Assembly: GCA_041399065.1 (NCBI GenBank)
Contig: JAWKTN010000018.1
Span: 1-31,791, forward strand
DNA from: JAGQPD01 sp020426865
GTDB taxonomy: Bacteria; Planctomycetota; Planctomycetia; Pirellulales; Pirellulaceae
Direction: 5' to 3'
DNA: 31,791 nt
The position numbers and the translations under genes are program-made. The stretch's first letter is position 1; the number at the start of each line of letters is the position of its first letter. Shown piece by piece: positions 8,426-17,115 of the stretch. The notes beneath the pieces are model-generated. The model saw only the letters and a list, made by a program, of their open reading frames with translations, ran no database searches and was not told the origin of the DNA.

Positions 8426-11400
8426 TCAGAATAGCTGCAATTGCCTTTTCGGAGAGGTTTGGACGCTTTCCTGAAACGTATGCGGAGGTAGTGGAGCGTC
8501 AATGGGTGTGGGCACGTTGGCGCTGGACGTATTTTCAACTTCCGGTAGAACGTGGCTGTCAACATCCTGTTCCTGCTTGGGATTGCGCCCGATCGGCGCA
8601 GGCGAACCGCTTTGTGTCAAATCCAGCCGGCGACGTAGCTGCATGGTAACCGGTTCTTCGGCAAGGATTGTGGCATTGCTATTTGGACGCATCACCGCAT
8701 CGCTGCCCACCTTGGAATCGAGCATAGTGCGGATGTCACGTGCCAGCTCGGATGTCACGCAATGTGGATCCTGGCCGTCTTCCACTTTGCGTGCGAGGGC
8801 GAGTTTAAGGCGGTCACGCAGGTTAGACAGTTGCGTGAGGGATTCGTCCTGTTCGAACCGGCTGCCCACGCGATGCTGATAGTCGCTCAGCTGTTGCCGG
8901 GCCAGTGTCAGTTCCAGATGGGTTGATTCCAGCTGCTGATCGAGACTGCTGACTAGGCGGTGTACGGCGTTGAGTACGGCACGAGGGCCCTGATGTTCAC
9001 GGGAAAGAGGTGCGAAGCGTACACCAGCTCCCCGAACAAAGACGTCCGGCAGTGAGTAGGGATGGAGCGCGATGCCGAAGCTAAGTCCCTGGATTTCTCC
9101 GAGGGGAAATTCCCGCATGGTAGAGACATGTGCCGGCAGCAACTCCAGCACTTTGGCGAGTTGGGTTTGCTGGTCTTCGCGTGGCACGTCACGGCCGGCG
9201 ATCCGCATGGGTACTCCGATCTGCGACTGCGCCGTTTGAAAATCCTGCGTGAGCTGGGCCTCGCGACGCTCCAGCCGTTCAATCGACTCGGGAAGCTCCC
9301 GAAGTTTGCGGCGGATGACGTACTGCTCGTCCGTGTGATTCTTCTTGAGGATCGACAGCCGCTGGATTTCCGCGTCCGCTTCGGCGAGCGTGAGCACGGC
9401 AGGATTGCCCGATGCGATCGCTTTCACCTCGGCGTAGGACAGCTCCTGGCCGCCGATATCTTCGGCACGCCGGACGCCGGTGCCGCCGGTGATCACCTGC
9501 CCGATGAAACGTGCTTTGGTTTCAAGGGCCTGCCACATATACGCATCGAATGACCCTTCCGTAACATAGCGGTAGGTGGCGACTTGTTCATTTGTATTGC
9601 CTTGCCGCAGGATGCGTCCGTCGCGTTGCTCCACCTCGGCAGGTTTCCAGGGGGCGTCCAGATGGTGGAGAGCAACCAGGCGTTTCTGCACGTTGGTGCC
9701 GGTACCCATTTTCTGGGTGCTGCCAAGCAGCACGCGGACACTGCCGCTACGTACCTTGTCGAACAGGACCTGCTTTTTGGCGTCGGAGTCCGCCTCGCCG
9801 ATGCTTGCGATCTGATCCCGGGGAATCCCTGCTTCAATCAGCTTTTCTGTAATGTCGTCATAGACGCTAAAACTCCAGGGTGTAGGATTGACTCCCATGT
9901 CGCAGAAGATCATCTGCGTGCCGCGTGTTGCTGCGGATTCATGCCAGATACGGGTAACATTGCGTACCAGTGCATTAATCTTGGAATCTGGATCGTCTAC
10001 GGCATCCGCGGTGAGCAGCCGGGGATCGAGTGCGAGCTTGCGGCCGTCGGTGGTAATTGTAAGTGCATTGTCGATACGTGGGTCGATCTTCTCGCTACGC
10101 ACCCGTTCGTAGCGGGCGACCAGTTCCGACTGCAGCTGAGCCTGATCACTTGACATAGGGCAGGAAACCGTCTGCGGCTTGCCGCCCAGGAGGCGGGGAC
10201 GCGGCAGGTCAAGCATGTCGGGCGTCTGAACGTCAGCAAACGACCGGAACATCTGCTGGAGTTCGGGCAGGTTATTGAAGCGGGCGAAGCGATTGCGGGG
10301 ACGCAGCGATCCGCCGTCCGGTGCAATCTCCATGGACTCGACGATCTCGCCAAAGGTTGCGGCCCATGCATCGAAATGCTCGATGCTGCGGTCGGCTAGT
10401 CCTTCAGGATCCAGGAATTTCTGGAGGTTGAACAGCTCGACCATGGTGTTGCTGATGGGGGTGCCGGTGGCAAAGGTGACACCGTGGCCGGCATGCTGAT
10501 CGCTCAAATACCGGGCCTTCATGTAGAGGTCAAACGCCCGCTGGCTGCCGCCGGTCTGGATGCCGGCAACGCGGTCCATTTTGGTGGGGGTCTCCAGGTT
10601 CTTAAAATAGTGGGCTTCGTCGATGAAGATGTGATCGACACCGAGCTCATCGAATACCAGCCCATCGTCTTTTTTACCTTCGGCGGCCAGGTCCTTGAGG
10701 CGGGCTTCCCGGCTGGCCTTCTGTTTTTCAATGGTTTTGATGATGTTGCGACGACCGCGCTCGGCGTCGCACGAGGCCGATTCAATCAGTAGATCGTTGT
10801 ATTCAGCGATCTGTTTTCGGAGGAACTCGGCCTGGTACTCCGCGGACATGCCGATCCGCTCAAACGAGCTATGGGTCACGATGATCCCGTCCCAGTTGCC
10901 GCTGGCGATCTTGGCGGTCAGGTGTTTGCGACGTTCGCGTGACATGTCTTCCTTGCTCGCGACCAGCAGTCTGGCGTTCGGATAGAGCTGCATGAACTCG
11001 CGGGCGAACTGTTCGAGCATGTGATTAGGCACGACATACATTGGTTTGGTGACCAGTCCTGCCTGCTTCATCTTCATGCCAGCGGCGGCCATGGTAAAGG
11101 TTTTGCCGGCACCGACCGCGTGGGCAAGCAAGGTATTGCCGCTACTCATGATCCGCCAGATGGCGTCTTTTTGATACGGCCGTAGCTGGATCGTCTGGTT
11201 CATACCGGAAAACTCAAGGTGAGAGCCGTCGAACAAGCGTGGCCGCAGGTTGTTGTAAGTGTCGTTGTAGATCCGTACGAGCCGCTCCGTGCGGTCGGGA
11301 TCGGCAAACGTCCATTCGCGGAACTTCTCCTTGATCCGCTTCTGTTTTTCTCTGGCGGCCAGGGTTTCTTCCTGATTGACAACGCGGGACTCTCCCTGAT

Positions 11401-14140
11401 CCGTCTGAATCGTGTCATAGATCACCGGGGTTTTCATATTGAGGGCGAGTTCCAGCAGCCAGGTACCCCGAGCCCTCCTGGTGCCGTATTCCGACATGGC
11501 GGCGACAGAATTCTCGGCGCTGTAGCCGCATTCCAGTGTCCAGACCGCGTCTTTCTTCAAATGGCCGACCTGGATGGAATTGGCACTGGTGCCGAAGAGC
11601 TCTGCCGCAAAGGCCTCAATATCGGCGGGTGGGATCCAGGGAGCACCGAGATTGGCATCGATATCACCCGGAAGCACGTCCGGCGGTTGTACGGACAATA
11701 GACGGTCCGCATTGCGTGCAAACTCAGCTCCAGCTTGTTGGGCAACCGCGAGCTTCGAGCGGACATTGCCGGAGAGATAGACGTCGGCGGTTTCATACTG
11801 GCGAGTTTGCGGGTTGAGGAAGATCAGGTCGCCCAGTTCGCTGACGATCTCCGCTTCGGACTTGCCGTAAAGGCCTGCCATGAAAGGAAGGTCAACGCTG
11901 CCCTTCTGGTCGAGCGACGCCAGCAAGGCTTCTTCGGCGGACGCTACCTGCGTGACCTGCGGCTTGCGACCGACAACATCCTGCCCAAAGATCGCGGTTT
12001 TTGTGGCTTTGCCGGTTACCTCATCGTAATCTTCGAGGGAGAGGACGAGCATCGCGTCCGGGTCTTCCCGGAACTTGACCAGGTTGGGCATGCGGCGAAT
12101 GACGCTGCCGTCACGGGTGGCACTGAAGGTGGTCTTATTGATCGGACCGTAGTCCGAGACGAAACGATCATAGAGATGATTCAGCGACTTTCGCGTTGCA
12201 TGGCGTTCGGATTCCGGCCAGCCTTCATTCTGTGCTTGAAGGACCAGCCTCGCGGCATCGCGAAGGCCAATGAGGGCGGCGAGCCGTTGGCCCATCATGG
12301 TGCCGTCGGCCTTGAGTGCGGTGGTGCCATGCGTGACCGGCTCGGCGTGGCCATCGACTATCTGATGAATCGCCTGGTCTGCTGCCACGAAGAAGCTTCC
12401 TTCGGTGACGTGACGCAGTGGTGGCGGCCGGGTAAAACGTGCCGGAGCCGGTTCACAGACTGGCGTTTCCACTTGCGGGCATTCGATTTTTGGAAAGCGG
12501 GCAATCGCTTTGGCCAACTGATCGGCAAGCACGCCGCTCCCGCGTACGCTGTAGCCTTCATCGCCGCCGTAAAGCTGGTTTTCGCGGGTGAAGGTGCCGA
12601 GCACCATTTCGGGATGGTTCAGGAAATACTGGTTGATGCCAACGCAATTGCCCTCCAGCGGCAAGGTGCCGACCTGGAGCCAATCGGGATCGACGTGACG
12701 AGCCGGTGTTCCGGACTCCCGTTTTCGGAGGAAAACGATGTCAGTGACCACTTTGGTGCCTTCCCGCTTGAAGGCGTCAGCAGGCAGGCGAATCGCCCCC
12801 AGGAAATCCGCTTGATCGGCAAGATACTCACGGATCGCTGCATTGCCTTTGTCCAGCGTGAAATGGGATGTCACAAGGGCAAGCACGCCACCGGGTTTAA
12901 GAGCATCTACGGACTTGGCAAAGAAATAGTCATGTAGGGAGTAACGGTCACCTTTGTGTGTCAATTTGACATTGGCGAATGGTACGTTGCCGATCACTGC
13001 GTCGAGGCTGCCGTCGGCCAGCTTGGTATCGCGGAAGTTTTCGATACGAATGTCGTGCTGCGGGTAGAGTACTCGGGCAATCCGCCCTGAGATTTCATCG
13101 AGTTCCACGCCGATGAATCGCTTGCCGCCGGTAGCATGCCCTAAGAAGTTACCCACACCACAGCCTGGCTCCAGCACGATGCCGTTTTGGGGCACTCCGA
13201 GTCGGGCAAGTGTCTGGTGCATTGACTGGATCACTTCTGGTGATGTGTAGAAGGCATTAAAGGTTGTGCGGCGGGCACTTTCATATTCCTGAGGTGTGAG
13301 CAGTGACCGCAGCTCTTCACCCAAGACCTGCCAGCCGTGGTCCTTGTAGTTTCCAGAAATGGGATCGGGAAAGAGCGTCAGGGCAATGGGACCAAATCCA
13401 CTGAAACGGGTGAGTAGCTGGCGTTCGTCCGCATTGGGCAGGCGGTGTTCCTGTTCGAGTGCGTGAAGCGTTCGAATCGCGGCCAAGATATCTCGTGCCT
13501 TGGACTTCTCACCGCCGGGCTGCTGGACAGGAGTCGGATCGGCGAGCTTCGAAGCTGCCGGTGCGGCGTTGGGTCTCGATTGCGGCTGGTCAAACAGCGG
13601 CCAGAAGTCGTCCTGGTATGGCCTTTTCGCTAAGCTTGGGGGGTATGACGTTTCAGGAAGGCGATCAGCGCGTCCATATCGAGCGTATCGCTGGCCGCTG
13701 CTTCCTGCTCCCGTGGAAAATGCTCCAACAGCTCCGCGATCGCTTTCTCGAGAGCCTCGCTGGAATGCTGTATTGGGGACATTTGTAGTGGAGTCGCCTC
13801 CGCCTGATCCAGCAGGTCGAGGTGCCGGTTCCTGAGTGTGATGGCCAGCTGGTTGATCGTCGAAAGCAAGGAATTGCTGGACTTGAGTTGTTCGTGCCAG
13901 CGTGGCCGCTGTTCGATCAGTTCGAGAACGATGGTCTTGTAGTGCATGGTCGTCTTTCGATGGAAGATCAGCCGCTTGCGCATGCTCTGCAGGTAATGTC
14001 GTTGAATCCATACCGAGTGGTGGGCGATCGTGGTGTGCGGTTGAAGAAGACGATACTGTGTCATAGCCAGAGGACTTTGGCGAGCGATTATCGGTTGACA
14101 AAAATAAAGCATTGAACAATTCGAGATTGGTAGAATACAT
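8426..14140 (-). CDS. Giant plasmid DNA methyltransferase / SNF2-type helicase
   Basis: This is a 1904-codon frame. Homology-like sequence begins near residue 175 (RPYQDDFWPLFDQPQ), then GEKSKARDILAAI and FSGFGPIALTLFPDP. Around residues 300-400 lies an N6-adenine methyltransferase-like domain: YTSPEVIQSMHQ, the SAM motif VLEPGCGVGNFLG, and GNVPFANV in place of the usual NPPY/F. From about residue 980 there is a superfamily 2 helicase: HAVGAGKTFTMAA (motif I), IFIDEAHYFKNLETPTK (motif II), ATGTPISNT (motif III) and QRDGRILRQGN (motif VI, near residue 1505). A coiled-coil-rich tail follows. Such proteins are standard on large plasmids and integrative elements and may modify or remodel the entering DNA; their exact activity is not settled. 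AGGAG precedes ATG 14140, but the first 170 codons overlap another gene-like frame, and no start codon lies near the natural N-terminus, so the true start is uncertain. Confidence 0.9.
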   Translation of the reverse strand: MYSTNLELFNALFLSTDNRSPKSSGYDTVSSSSTAHHDRPPLGMDSTTLPAEHAQAADLPSKDDHALQDHRSRTDRTAATLARTTQVQQFLAFDDQPAGHHTQEPAPRPAGSGGGDSTTNVPNTAFQRGSRESDRGAVGAFSTGAGSSGQRYARYGRADRLPETSYPPSLAKRPYQDDFWPLFDQPQSRPNAAPAASKLADPTPVQQPGGEKSKARDILAAIRTLHALEQEHRLPNADERQLLTRFSGFGPIALTLFPDPISGNYKDHGWQVLGEELRSLLTPQEYESARRTTFNAFYTSPEVIQSMHQTLARLGVPQNGIVLEPGCGVGNFLGHATGGKRFIGVELDEISGRIARVLYPQHDIRIENFRDTKLADGSLDAVIGNVPFANVKLTHKGDRYSLHDYFFAKSVDALKPGGVLALVTSHFTLDKGNAAIREYLADQADFLGAIRLPADAFKREGTKVVTDIVFLRKRESGTPARHVDPDWLQVGTLPLEGNCVGINQYFLNHPEMVLGTFTRENQLYGGDEGYSVRGSGVLADQLAKAIARFPKIECPQVETPVCEPAPARFTRPPPLRHVTEGSFFVAADQAIHQIVDGHAEPVTHGTTALKADGTMMGQRLAALIGLRDAARLVLQAQNEGWPESERHATRKSLNHLYDRFVSDYGPINKTTFSATRDGSVIRRMPNLVKFREDPDAMLVLSLEDYDEVTGKATKTAIFGQDVVGRKPQVTQVASAEEALLASLDQKGSVDLPFMAGLYGKSEAEIVSELGDLIFLNPQTRQYETADVYLSGNVRSKLAVAQQAGAEFARNADRLLSVQPPDVLPGDIDANLGAPWIPPADIEAFAAELFGTSANSIQVGHLKKDAVWTLECGYSAENSVAAMSEYGTRRARGTWLLELALNMKTPVIYDTIQTDQGESRVVNQEETLAAREKQKRIKEKFREWTFADPDRTERLVRIYNDTYNNLRPRLFDGSHLEFSGMNQTIQLRPYQKDAIWRIMSSGNTLLAHAVGAGKTFTMAAAGMKMKQAGLVTKPMYVVPNHMLEQFAREFMQLYPNARLLVASKEDMSRERRKHLTAKIASGNWDGIIVTHSSFERIGMSAEYQAEFLRKQIAEYNDLLIESASCDAERGRRNIIKTIEKQKASREARLKDLAAEGKKDDGLVFDELGVDHIFIDEAHYFKNLETPTKMDRVAGIQTGGSQRAFDLYMKARYLSDQHAGHGVTFATGTPISNTMVELFNLQKFLDPEGLADRSIEHFDAWAATFGEIVESMEIAPDGGSLRPRNRFARFNNLPELQQMFRSFADVQTPDMLDLPRPRLLGGKPQTVSCPMSSDQAQLQSELVARYERVRSEKIDPRIDNALTITTDGRKLALDPRLLTADAVDDPDSKINALVRNVTRIWHESAATRGTQMIFCDMGVNPTPWSFSVYDDITEKLIEAGIPRDQIASIGEADSDAKKQVLFDKVRSGSVRVLLGSTQKMGTGTNVQKRLVALHHLDAPWKPAEVEQRDGRILRQGNTNEQVATYRYVTEGSFDAYMWQALETKARFIGQVITGGTGVRRAEDIGGQELSYAEVKAIASGNPAVLTLAEADAEIQRLSILKKNHTDEQYVIRRKLRELPESIERLERREAQLTQDFQTAQSQIGVPMRIAGRDVPREDQQTQLAKVLELLPAHVSTMREFPLGEIQGLSFGIALHPYSLPDVFVRGAGVRFAPLSREHQGPRAVLNAVHRLVSSLDQQLESTHLELTLARQQLSDYQHRVGSRFEQDESLTQLSNLRDRLKLALARKVEDGQDPHCVTSELARDIRTMLDSKVGSDAVMRPNSNATILAEEPVTMQLRRRLDLTQSGSPAPIGRNPKQEQDVDSHVLPEVENTSSANVPTPIDAPLPPHTFQESVQTSPKRQLQLF
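13630..13947 (-). CDS. Small conserved plasmid protein, nested in the 5' end of the helicase ORF
   Basis: One frame over from the giant ORF, ATG 13947 starts MHYKTIVLELIEQRPRWHEQL, then SLLSTINQLAITLRNRHLD, then SSEALEKAIAELLEHFPRE, and ends DMDALIAFLKRHTPQA. I recall this pattern (ELxExRPxLHxxL near the start, xxAMAFLxRHTPxA at the end) from small proteins encoded directly upstream of methylase/helicase genes on plasmids. The open frame extends further upstream, to ATG 14112 or 14064, but that part looks unconserved. The stop (TAG 13630-13632) follows a C6 run in which a one-base slip would join it to the helicase frame. Function unknown; helical, cytoplasmic. Confidence 0.55.
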   Translation of the reverse strand: MHYKTIVLELIEQRPRWHEQLKSSNSLLSTINQLAITLRNRHLDLLDQAEATPLQMSPIQHSSEALEKAIAELLEHFPREQEAAASDTLDMDALIAFLKRHTPQA

Positions 14141-14174
14141 GGCAGGGATCTCCTAAGAGGCGGACGCTACCAGC

Positions 14175-14756
14175 TCAAGCCGAGAGCGTCCAAGTTGAGG
14201 AAAAAAGGGCATACGATACGCATGTCGTATCGTTGTCCAGGATTTGCTGCTGCAAGGGCGTGGCTTCATCCCCGAGAACCGCGGAGACCTTTGCCCAGAG
14301 TTCCCTAATCTGTGTGTTGCTAGTGGCCAGCCACACGGTATCGAGAAGTGTCTCTTTTTCGGCTCGGAGTTTAAGGATTTCCCTGCCAATGGGGGACTGG
14401 GCAAGCAGTCGCTCCTCGATTGGCTCCTTGACTCTCCGGTGCTTCACCCGGAAATCGTCACGCAAGCGATAGTCGTGTAGCGTACGAAGAGCCAACTCTC
14501 CCAATGCTCGCGCATACATGGTACGCTCAAGCCGTTCCTGCTCGGCCTTCAGCGTGATAAGTTGTGCGTTCAGGGCTTCGATCTTGTCGTGAAACTCGGC
14601 AGTACCTAGCGCGTCATGGGCCAAGCGATCGGCTTCCGCCGTAATGCCTGGCATGAGCGAGAGATCTTGTGCTTCCAATGTAGCAATCGCCCTGTTGACG
14701 CGGCGTTCGATGCGTTCTTTCCAGTGTTCCTTTTCGGTGACAGTAAGGCGTGACAT
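14175..14756 (-). CDS. Conserved plasmid-associated coiled-coil protein
   Basis: I choose ATG 14756 (MSRLTVTEKEHWKERIERR) because AAAGGA lies seven bases upstream; an upstream in-frame ATG lacks support. The 193-residue product is highly charged and helical. It contains VNRAIATLEAQD, then FHDKIEALNAQLITLKAEQERLERT, then LKLRAEKETLLDTVWLATSN and LWAKVSAVLGDEATPLQQQIL. Proteins starting MSRLTxxEKEHWKxRI are regular neighbours of the methylase/helicase in plasmid backbones, and their role is unknown. It is the first gene of the minus-strand operon, with 34 bases to the start of the helicase ORF. Confidence 0.7.
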   Translation of the reverse strand: MSRLTVTEKEHWKERIERRVNRAIATLEAQDLSLMPGITAEADRLAHDALGTAEFHDKIEALNAQLITLKAEQERLERTMYARALGELALRTLHDYRLRDDFRVKHRRVKEPIEERLLAQSPIGREILKLRAEKETLLDTVWLATSNTQIRELWAKVSAVLGDEATPLQQQILDNDTTCVSYALFSSTWTLSA

Positions 14757-14860
14757 AGATGAGTCCTTTCTGAGAATAAGATACCGACGGCGAACCATTC
14801 GCGGCCGGACGAGACTCATTCAGAAACCCGGTTGTTAGGCGGGAAGTGCGAATGCTACGG

Positions 14861-14929
14861 TTTGCAAGCGGAAAATTGGGGGGACCGCAAGCACCGCGCA
14901 GCGGGGGTGCCGATTCTTCCGCTTGCAAA
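14861..14929. repeat. Perfect 13-bp inverted repeat with GC-rich centre
   Basis: TTTGCAAGCGGAA (14861-14873) and its exact reverse complement TTCCGCTTGCAAA (14917-14929) flank 43 bases. The centre has its own small hairpin (GCACC…GGTGC, 14891-14910). It lies about 100 bases upstream of the minus-strand plasmid operon start. Possible roles are a binding site for a partition or replication protein, or a recombination site. No T-run follows, so it is not a typical terminator. Confidence 0.6.
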
Positions 14930-15382
14930 TCACGCCGCCGGGTTTACATGTCGCATACCGGCTGCGAAGGGGAACAAGTAGGGAAGTGCGTCAGTGTGAG
15001 ATGGGGCTCAATAGTCGTTTTACCAAATAGAAAGTACCGGCCGTTTTCGCGGACTTTACGACGTAGTTTGGACGCTTAGGACGATATGTGAGGCGTTCCA
15101 GCGGTACTCTCCGCCGCAGCGACTTCGGGAATACTCTAGTGCGAGTCGGACCGTTCAAGGTTAGGCATGGAACGGTTGGTAGCGTTGGGCTTGGCAGGCG
15201 CACACGCCGCCCGGGAATTTCCGAAGCGTCGGACGATGAATCCGATGCGTCGCGGCGATTCGTAGAAACTGCTTCGGTCGATTGCCCGATGCAGTTCAGC
15301 GATTTACACACGAGGCAAGACAGGCCGGTCCGACCTGTGCGCGCAATGCCAGATCTTAGGTTTTCCTTGGCATCCACCGAAC

Positions 15383-15409
15383 TGCTCAGGACTCGGTCCA
15401 TCCTGAGCA
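15383..15409. repeat. 9-bp perfect hairpin
   Basis: TGCTCAGGA (15383-15391) pairs exactly with TCCTGAGCA (15401-15409) around a 9-base loop. No U-tract follows on either strand. It could be an operator or a structured leader element. Confidence 0.4.
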
Positions 15410-15450
15410 CTAGCAAGTCAGCGGCGTAGGCATGGCACCATGTAGTTCTA

Positions 15451-15520
15451 AGAGGCTCACGAACAACTTCTTCGTGGAACCGGCTTTTCGGACAAGTGGC
15501 CCGGTTGTTCGTCAGCTTCT
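15451..15520. repeat. 17-bp imperfect inverted repeat upstream of the membrane/MBL genes
   Basis: AGAGGCTCACGAACAAC (15451-15467) and GTTGTTCGTCAGCTTCT (15504-15520) are inverted copies matching at 15 of 17 positions. The inner nine (ACGAACAAC/GTTGTTCGT) are exact, and the spacer is 36 bases. A competing inner stem, AACCGG/CCGGTT, lies in the spacer. It ends 58 bases before the start codon at 15579. It may be an operator, an attenuator-like leader or a compact attC-like site. Confidence 0.5.
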
Positions 15521-15578
15521 AAGGTTGATTAGACGCCAGTGCCCTTGACTTCCATACAAAGAGCAAGAAAATTATTGC

Positions 15579-16112
15579 ATGAAGGAAATCATCGAAAAAC
15601 TGTCGTCTTATAACGTTCTTAACTACCTGGTCCCAGGTGCGTTATTCGCCATTTTGGGTGAGCAAATCACGGCATACACATTCGCGCGAAGTGATGTCGT
15701 CACGGGGCTAATCCTCTACTATTTCATCGGGCTGGTTATCAGCCGTCTCGGGTCGCTGCTGATCGAGCCCGCCCTCAAAAAACTGAAGTTTATCAAATTC
15801 GCGGCTTATCCCGATTACGTTGCGGCCTCGGCCACTGATGCCAAGATTGACACTCTCTCTGAGGCAAACAACACGTACCGAACCTTGTGCACACTTTTTT
15901 TGTCCCTTGGCCTACTCAAGGTCTACGAGCTCTTGGCGAACCGGCTCACTTGGACACCGGTTAAAGCTTTGGGGGTCTTCTGCGGTGTGCTGTTCCTGCT
16001 TTTCCTCTTCTCGTACCGCAAGCAGACCAACTACATTTCTCAGCGAGTGAAAACCGTGAACGAACAGACTGGTAAAGAAAAGAATCGAGACGAGTTGCCG
16101 AAGAACGGTTAG
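15579..16112 (+). CDS. Four-helix membrane protein preceding an MBL-fold protein
   Basis: This 177-residue protein starts MKEIIEKLSSYNVLNYLVPGALFAIL. It shows four hydrophobic segments, at about residues 13-33, 42-64, 103-122 and 129-147, and a charged cytoplasmic tail (RVKTVNEQTGKEKNRDEL). Small membrane proteins beginning with a xxLSxYNxxNYLxPG pattern are familiar as partners in accessory operons, but I cannot name a function. Only two bases separate its stop from the next start, so it is translated with the MBL protein. A weak ribosome site (AAGAGCAAG) precedes the ATG. If the pair is a defence module, this would be the likely membrane effector; that is inference from context only. Confidence 0.75.
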   Translation: MKEIIEKLSSYNVLNYLVPGALFAILGEQITAYTFARSDVVTGLILYYFIGLVISRLGSLLIEPALKKLKFIKFAAYPDYVAASATDAKIDTLSEANNTYRTLCTLFLSLGLLKVYELLANRLTWTPVKALGVFCGVLFLLFLFSYRKQTNYISQRVKTVNEQTGKEKNRDELPKNG

Positions 16113-16114
16113 TC

Positions 16115-17115
16115 ATGCCAGATTTCACACTTCATTTCTTGAATGTCAAGGAAGGCGACTGCACACTTATTGAGCACGGCTCTGGAAGAAAAACTGTGGT
16201 CGATGTCTGCAATGCAAGCCAGACAACAGTCGCCGCCAACCAAGCATTCGAGTCCCACTACAATAGAAAACCCGCTACGACCGTTCCGGGGGATTTTCAG
16301 CAGAAGAACACCCGGTCAATCCTATTGAATGCCTGCACCAGCACAGCATTTACAGCATCTGGAGGTTCATTCTTAGCCATCCGGACATGGATCACTTGGA
16401 TGGCCTAAAGCCGTTTTGCGACTCGTTCTCACCCACTGTGTTTTGGGATACGGACAACCAGAAGGAAATCGAATTCAGTCCGGGGTCCCCGTTCGATGAG
16501 GAAGATTGGAAGTTCTACAAGAACATTCGCAATACAAAGCCTGAATCCAATCCTCAACGGATGACAGTTTATTCAGGCTACCATGCCAAGTACTACAATC
16601 AGAATGAGGATGGGACACCGGGCGGTGACTATCTGAGCATTCTGGCACCAACTCCTGCGCTACTTGCTGACGCGATTGAAAAGGATGACTATAACGACGC
16701 GTCGTATGTACTTCTCTACAGAGCTGGTGGCGGGAGAATCTTGCTTGGTGGCGACTCCCACGATGCGACTTGGGATCACATCCTGGCGAATCACAGGGAT
16801 CTCGTGACCGACGTTGACTTGCTCATTGCCCCTCACCACGGGCGAAAGTCGGAGAGAGATTACTCGTTTCTCGATACTGTCAACCCCAAGATGACCTTCT
16901 TTGGCAACGCGAACTCCGAGCACCTGGCCTACTCGGCATGGAATAACCGGGGTCTGAAGTTCGTCACCAACAACCAGGCAAACTGCATGGTTGTGGACAC
17001 CAAATCACCCAACCTCACGCTCTATGTGACGTACGAGAATTACGCGCGTAAACGCAACCCAAATACCTTCTACCACTCAACATACCGGGCATGGTATTGC
17101 GGCGACATAACCTAG
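16115..17115 (+). pseudogene. MBL-fold hydrolase, split by a one-base frameshift
   Basis: The first frame (from ATG 16115) gives the usual MBL opening: TLHFLNVKEGDCTLIEHG and KTVVDVCNAS. It then reads to QQKNT and loses frame near 16308-16312. The next frame continues NPIECLHQHS, IWRFILSHPDMDHLDGL (the HxDxxH-type metal motif), ILLGGDSHDATW, LLIAPHHGRKSERD and TFFGNANSEH, to TAG at 17115. Inserting one C (AAGAACAC to AAGAACCAC) restores one protein of about 333 residues with all MBL metal motifs. The fold resembles ComEC-related hydrolases that often act on nucleotides or nucleic acids. Coupled to the four-helix membrane protein upstream. An ATG exists at 16387, just inside the metal motif, but a product from there would lack half the fold. 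Confidence 0.8.

Larger units (their letters stand above)
14757..15578. other. Divergent intergenic region rich in inverted repeats
   Basis: This stretch of about 800 bases separates the minus-strand plasmid operon from the plus-strand membrane/MBL genes. I see no convincing gene: open frames of up to 140 codons exist on both strands but lack recognisable motifs and ribosome sites. It contains three inverted repeats, listed separately (14861-14929, 15383-15409, 15451-15520). It could hold promoters for both directions and a plasmid origin, a partition site or a recombination site. Confidence 0.5.

Noticed and set aside
11735..12937. 400-codon open frame on the plus strand
   Set aside because: It lies opposite the methylase/helicase gene, which has clear motifs here; this frame has none and no ribosome site.
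14991..15429. Overlapping open frames of 113-141 codons in the divergent region
   Set aside because: Both strands are open, neither has motifs or a ribosome site, and composition suggests chance.
16387..17115. Independent protein starting at ATG 16387
   Set aside because: The ATG lies inside the metal-binding motif HPDMDHLD, so the start would remove the first metal ligand; the upstream half is in the neighbouring frame.
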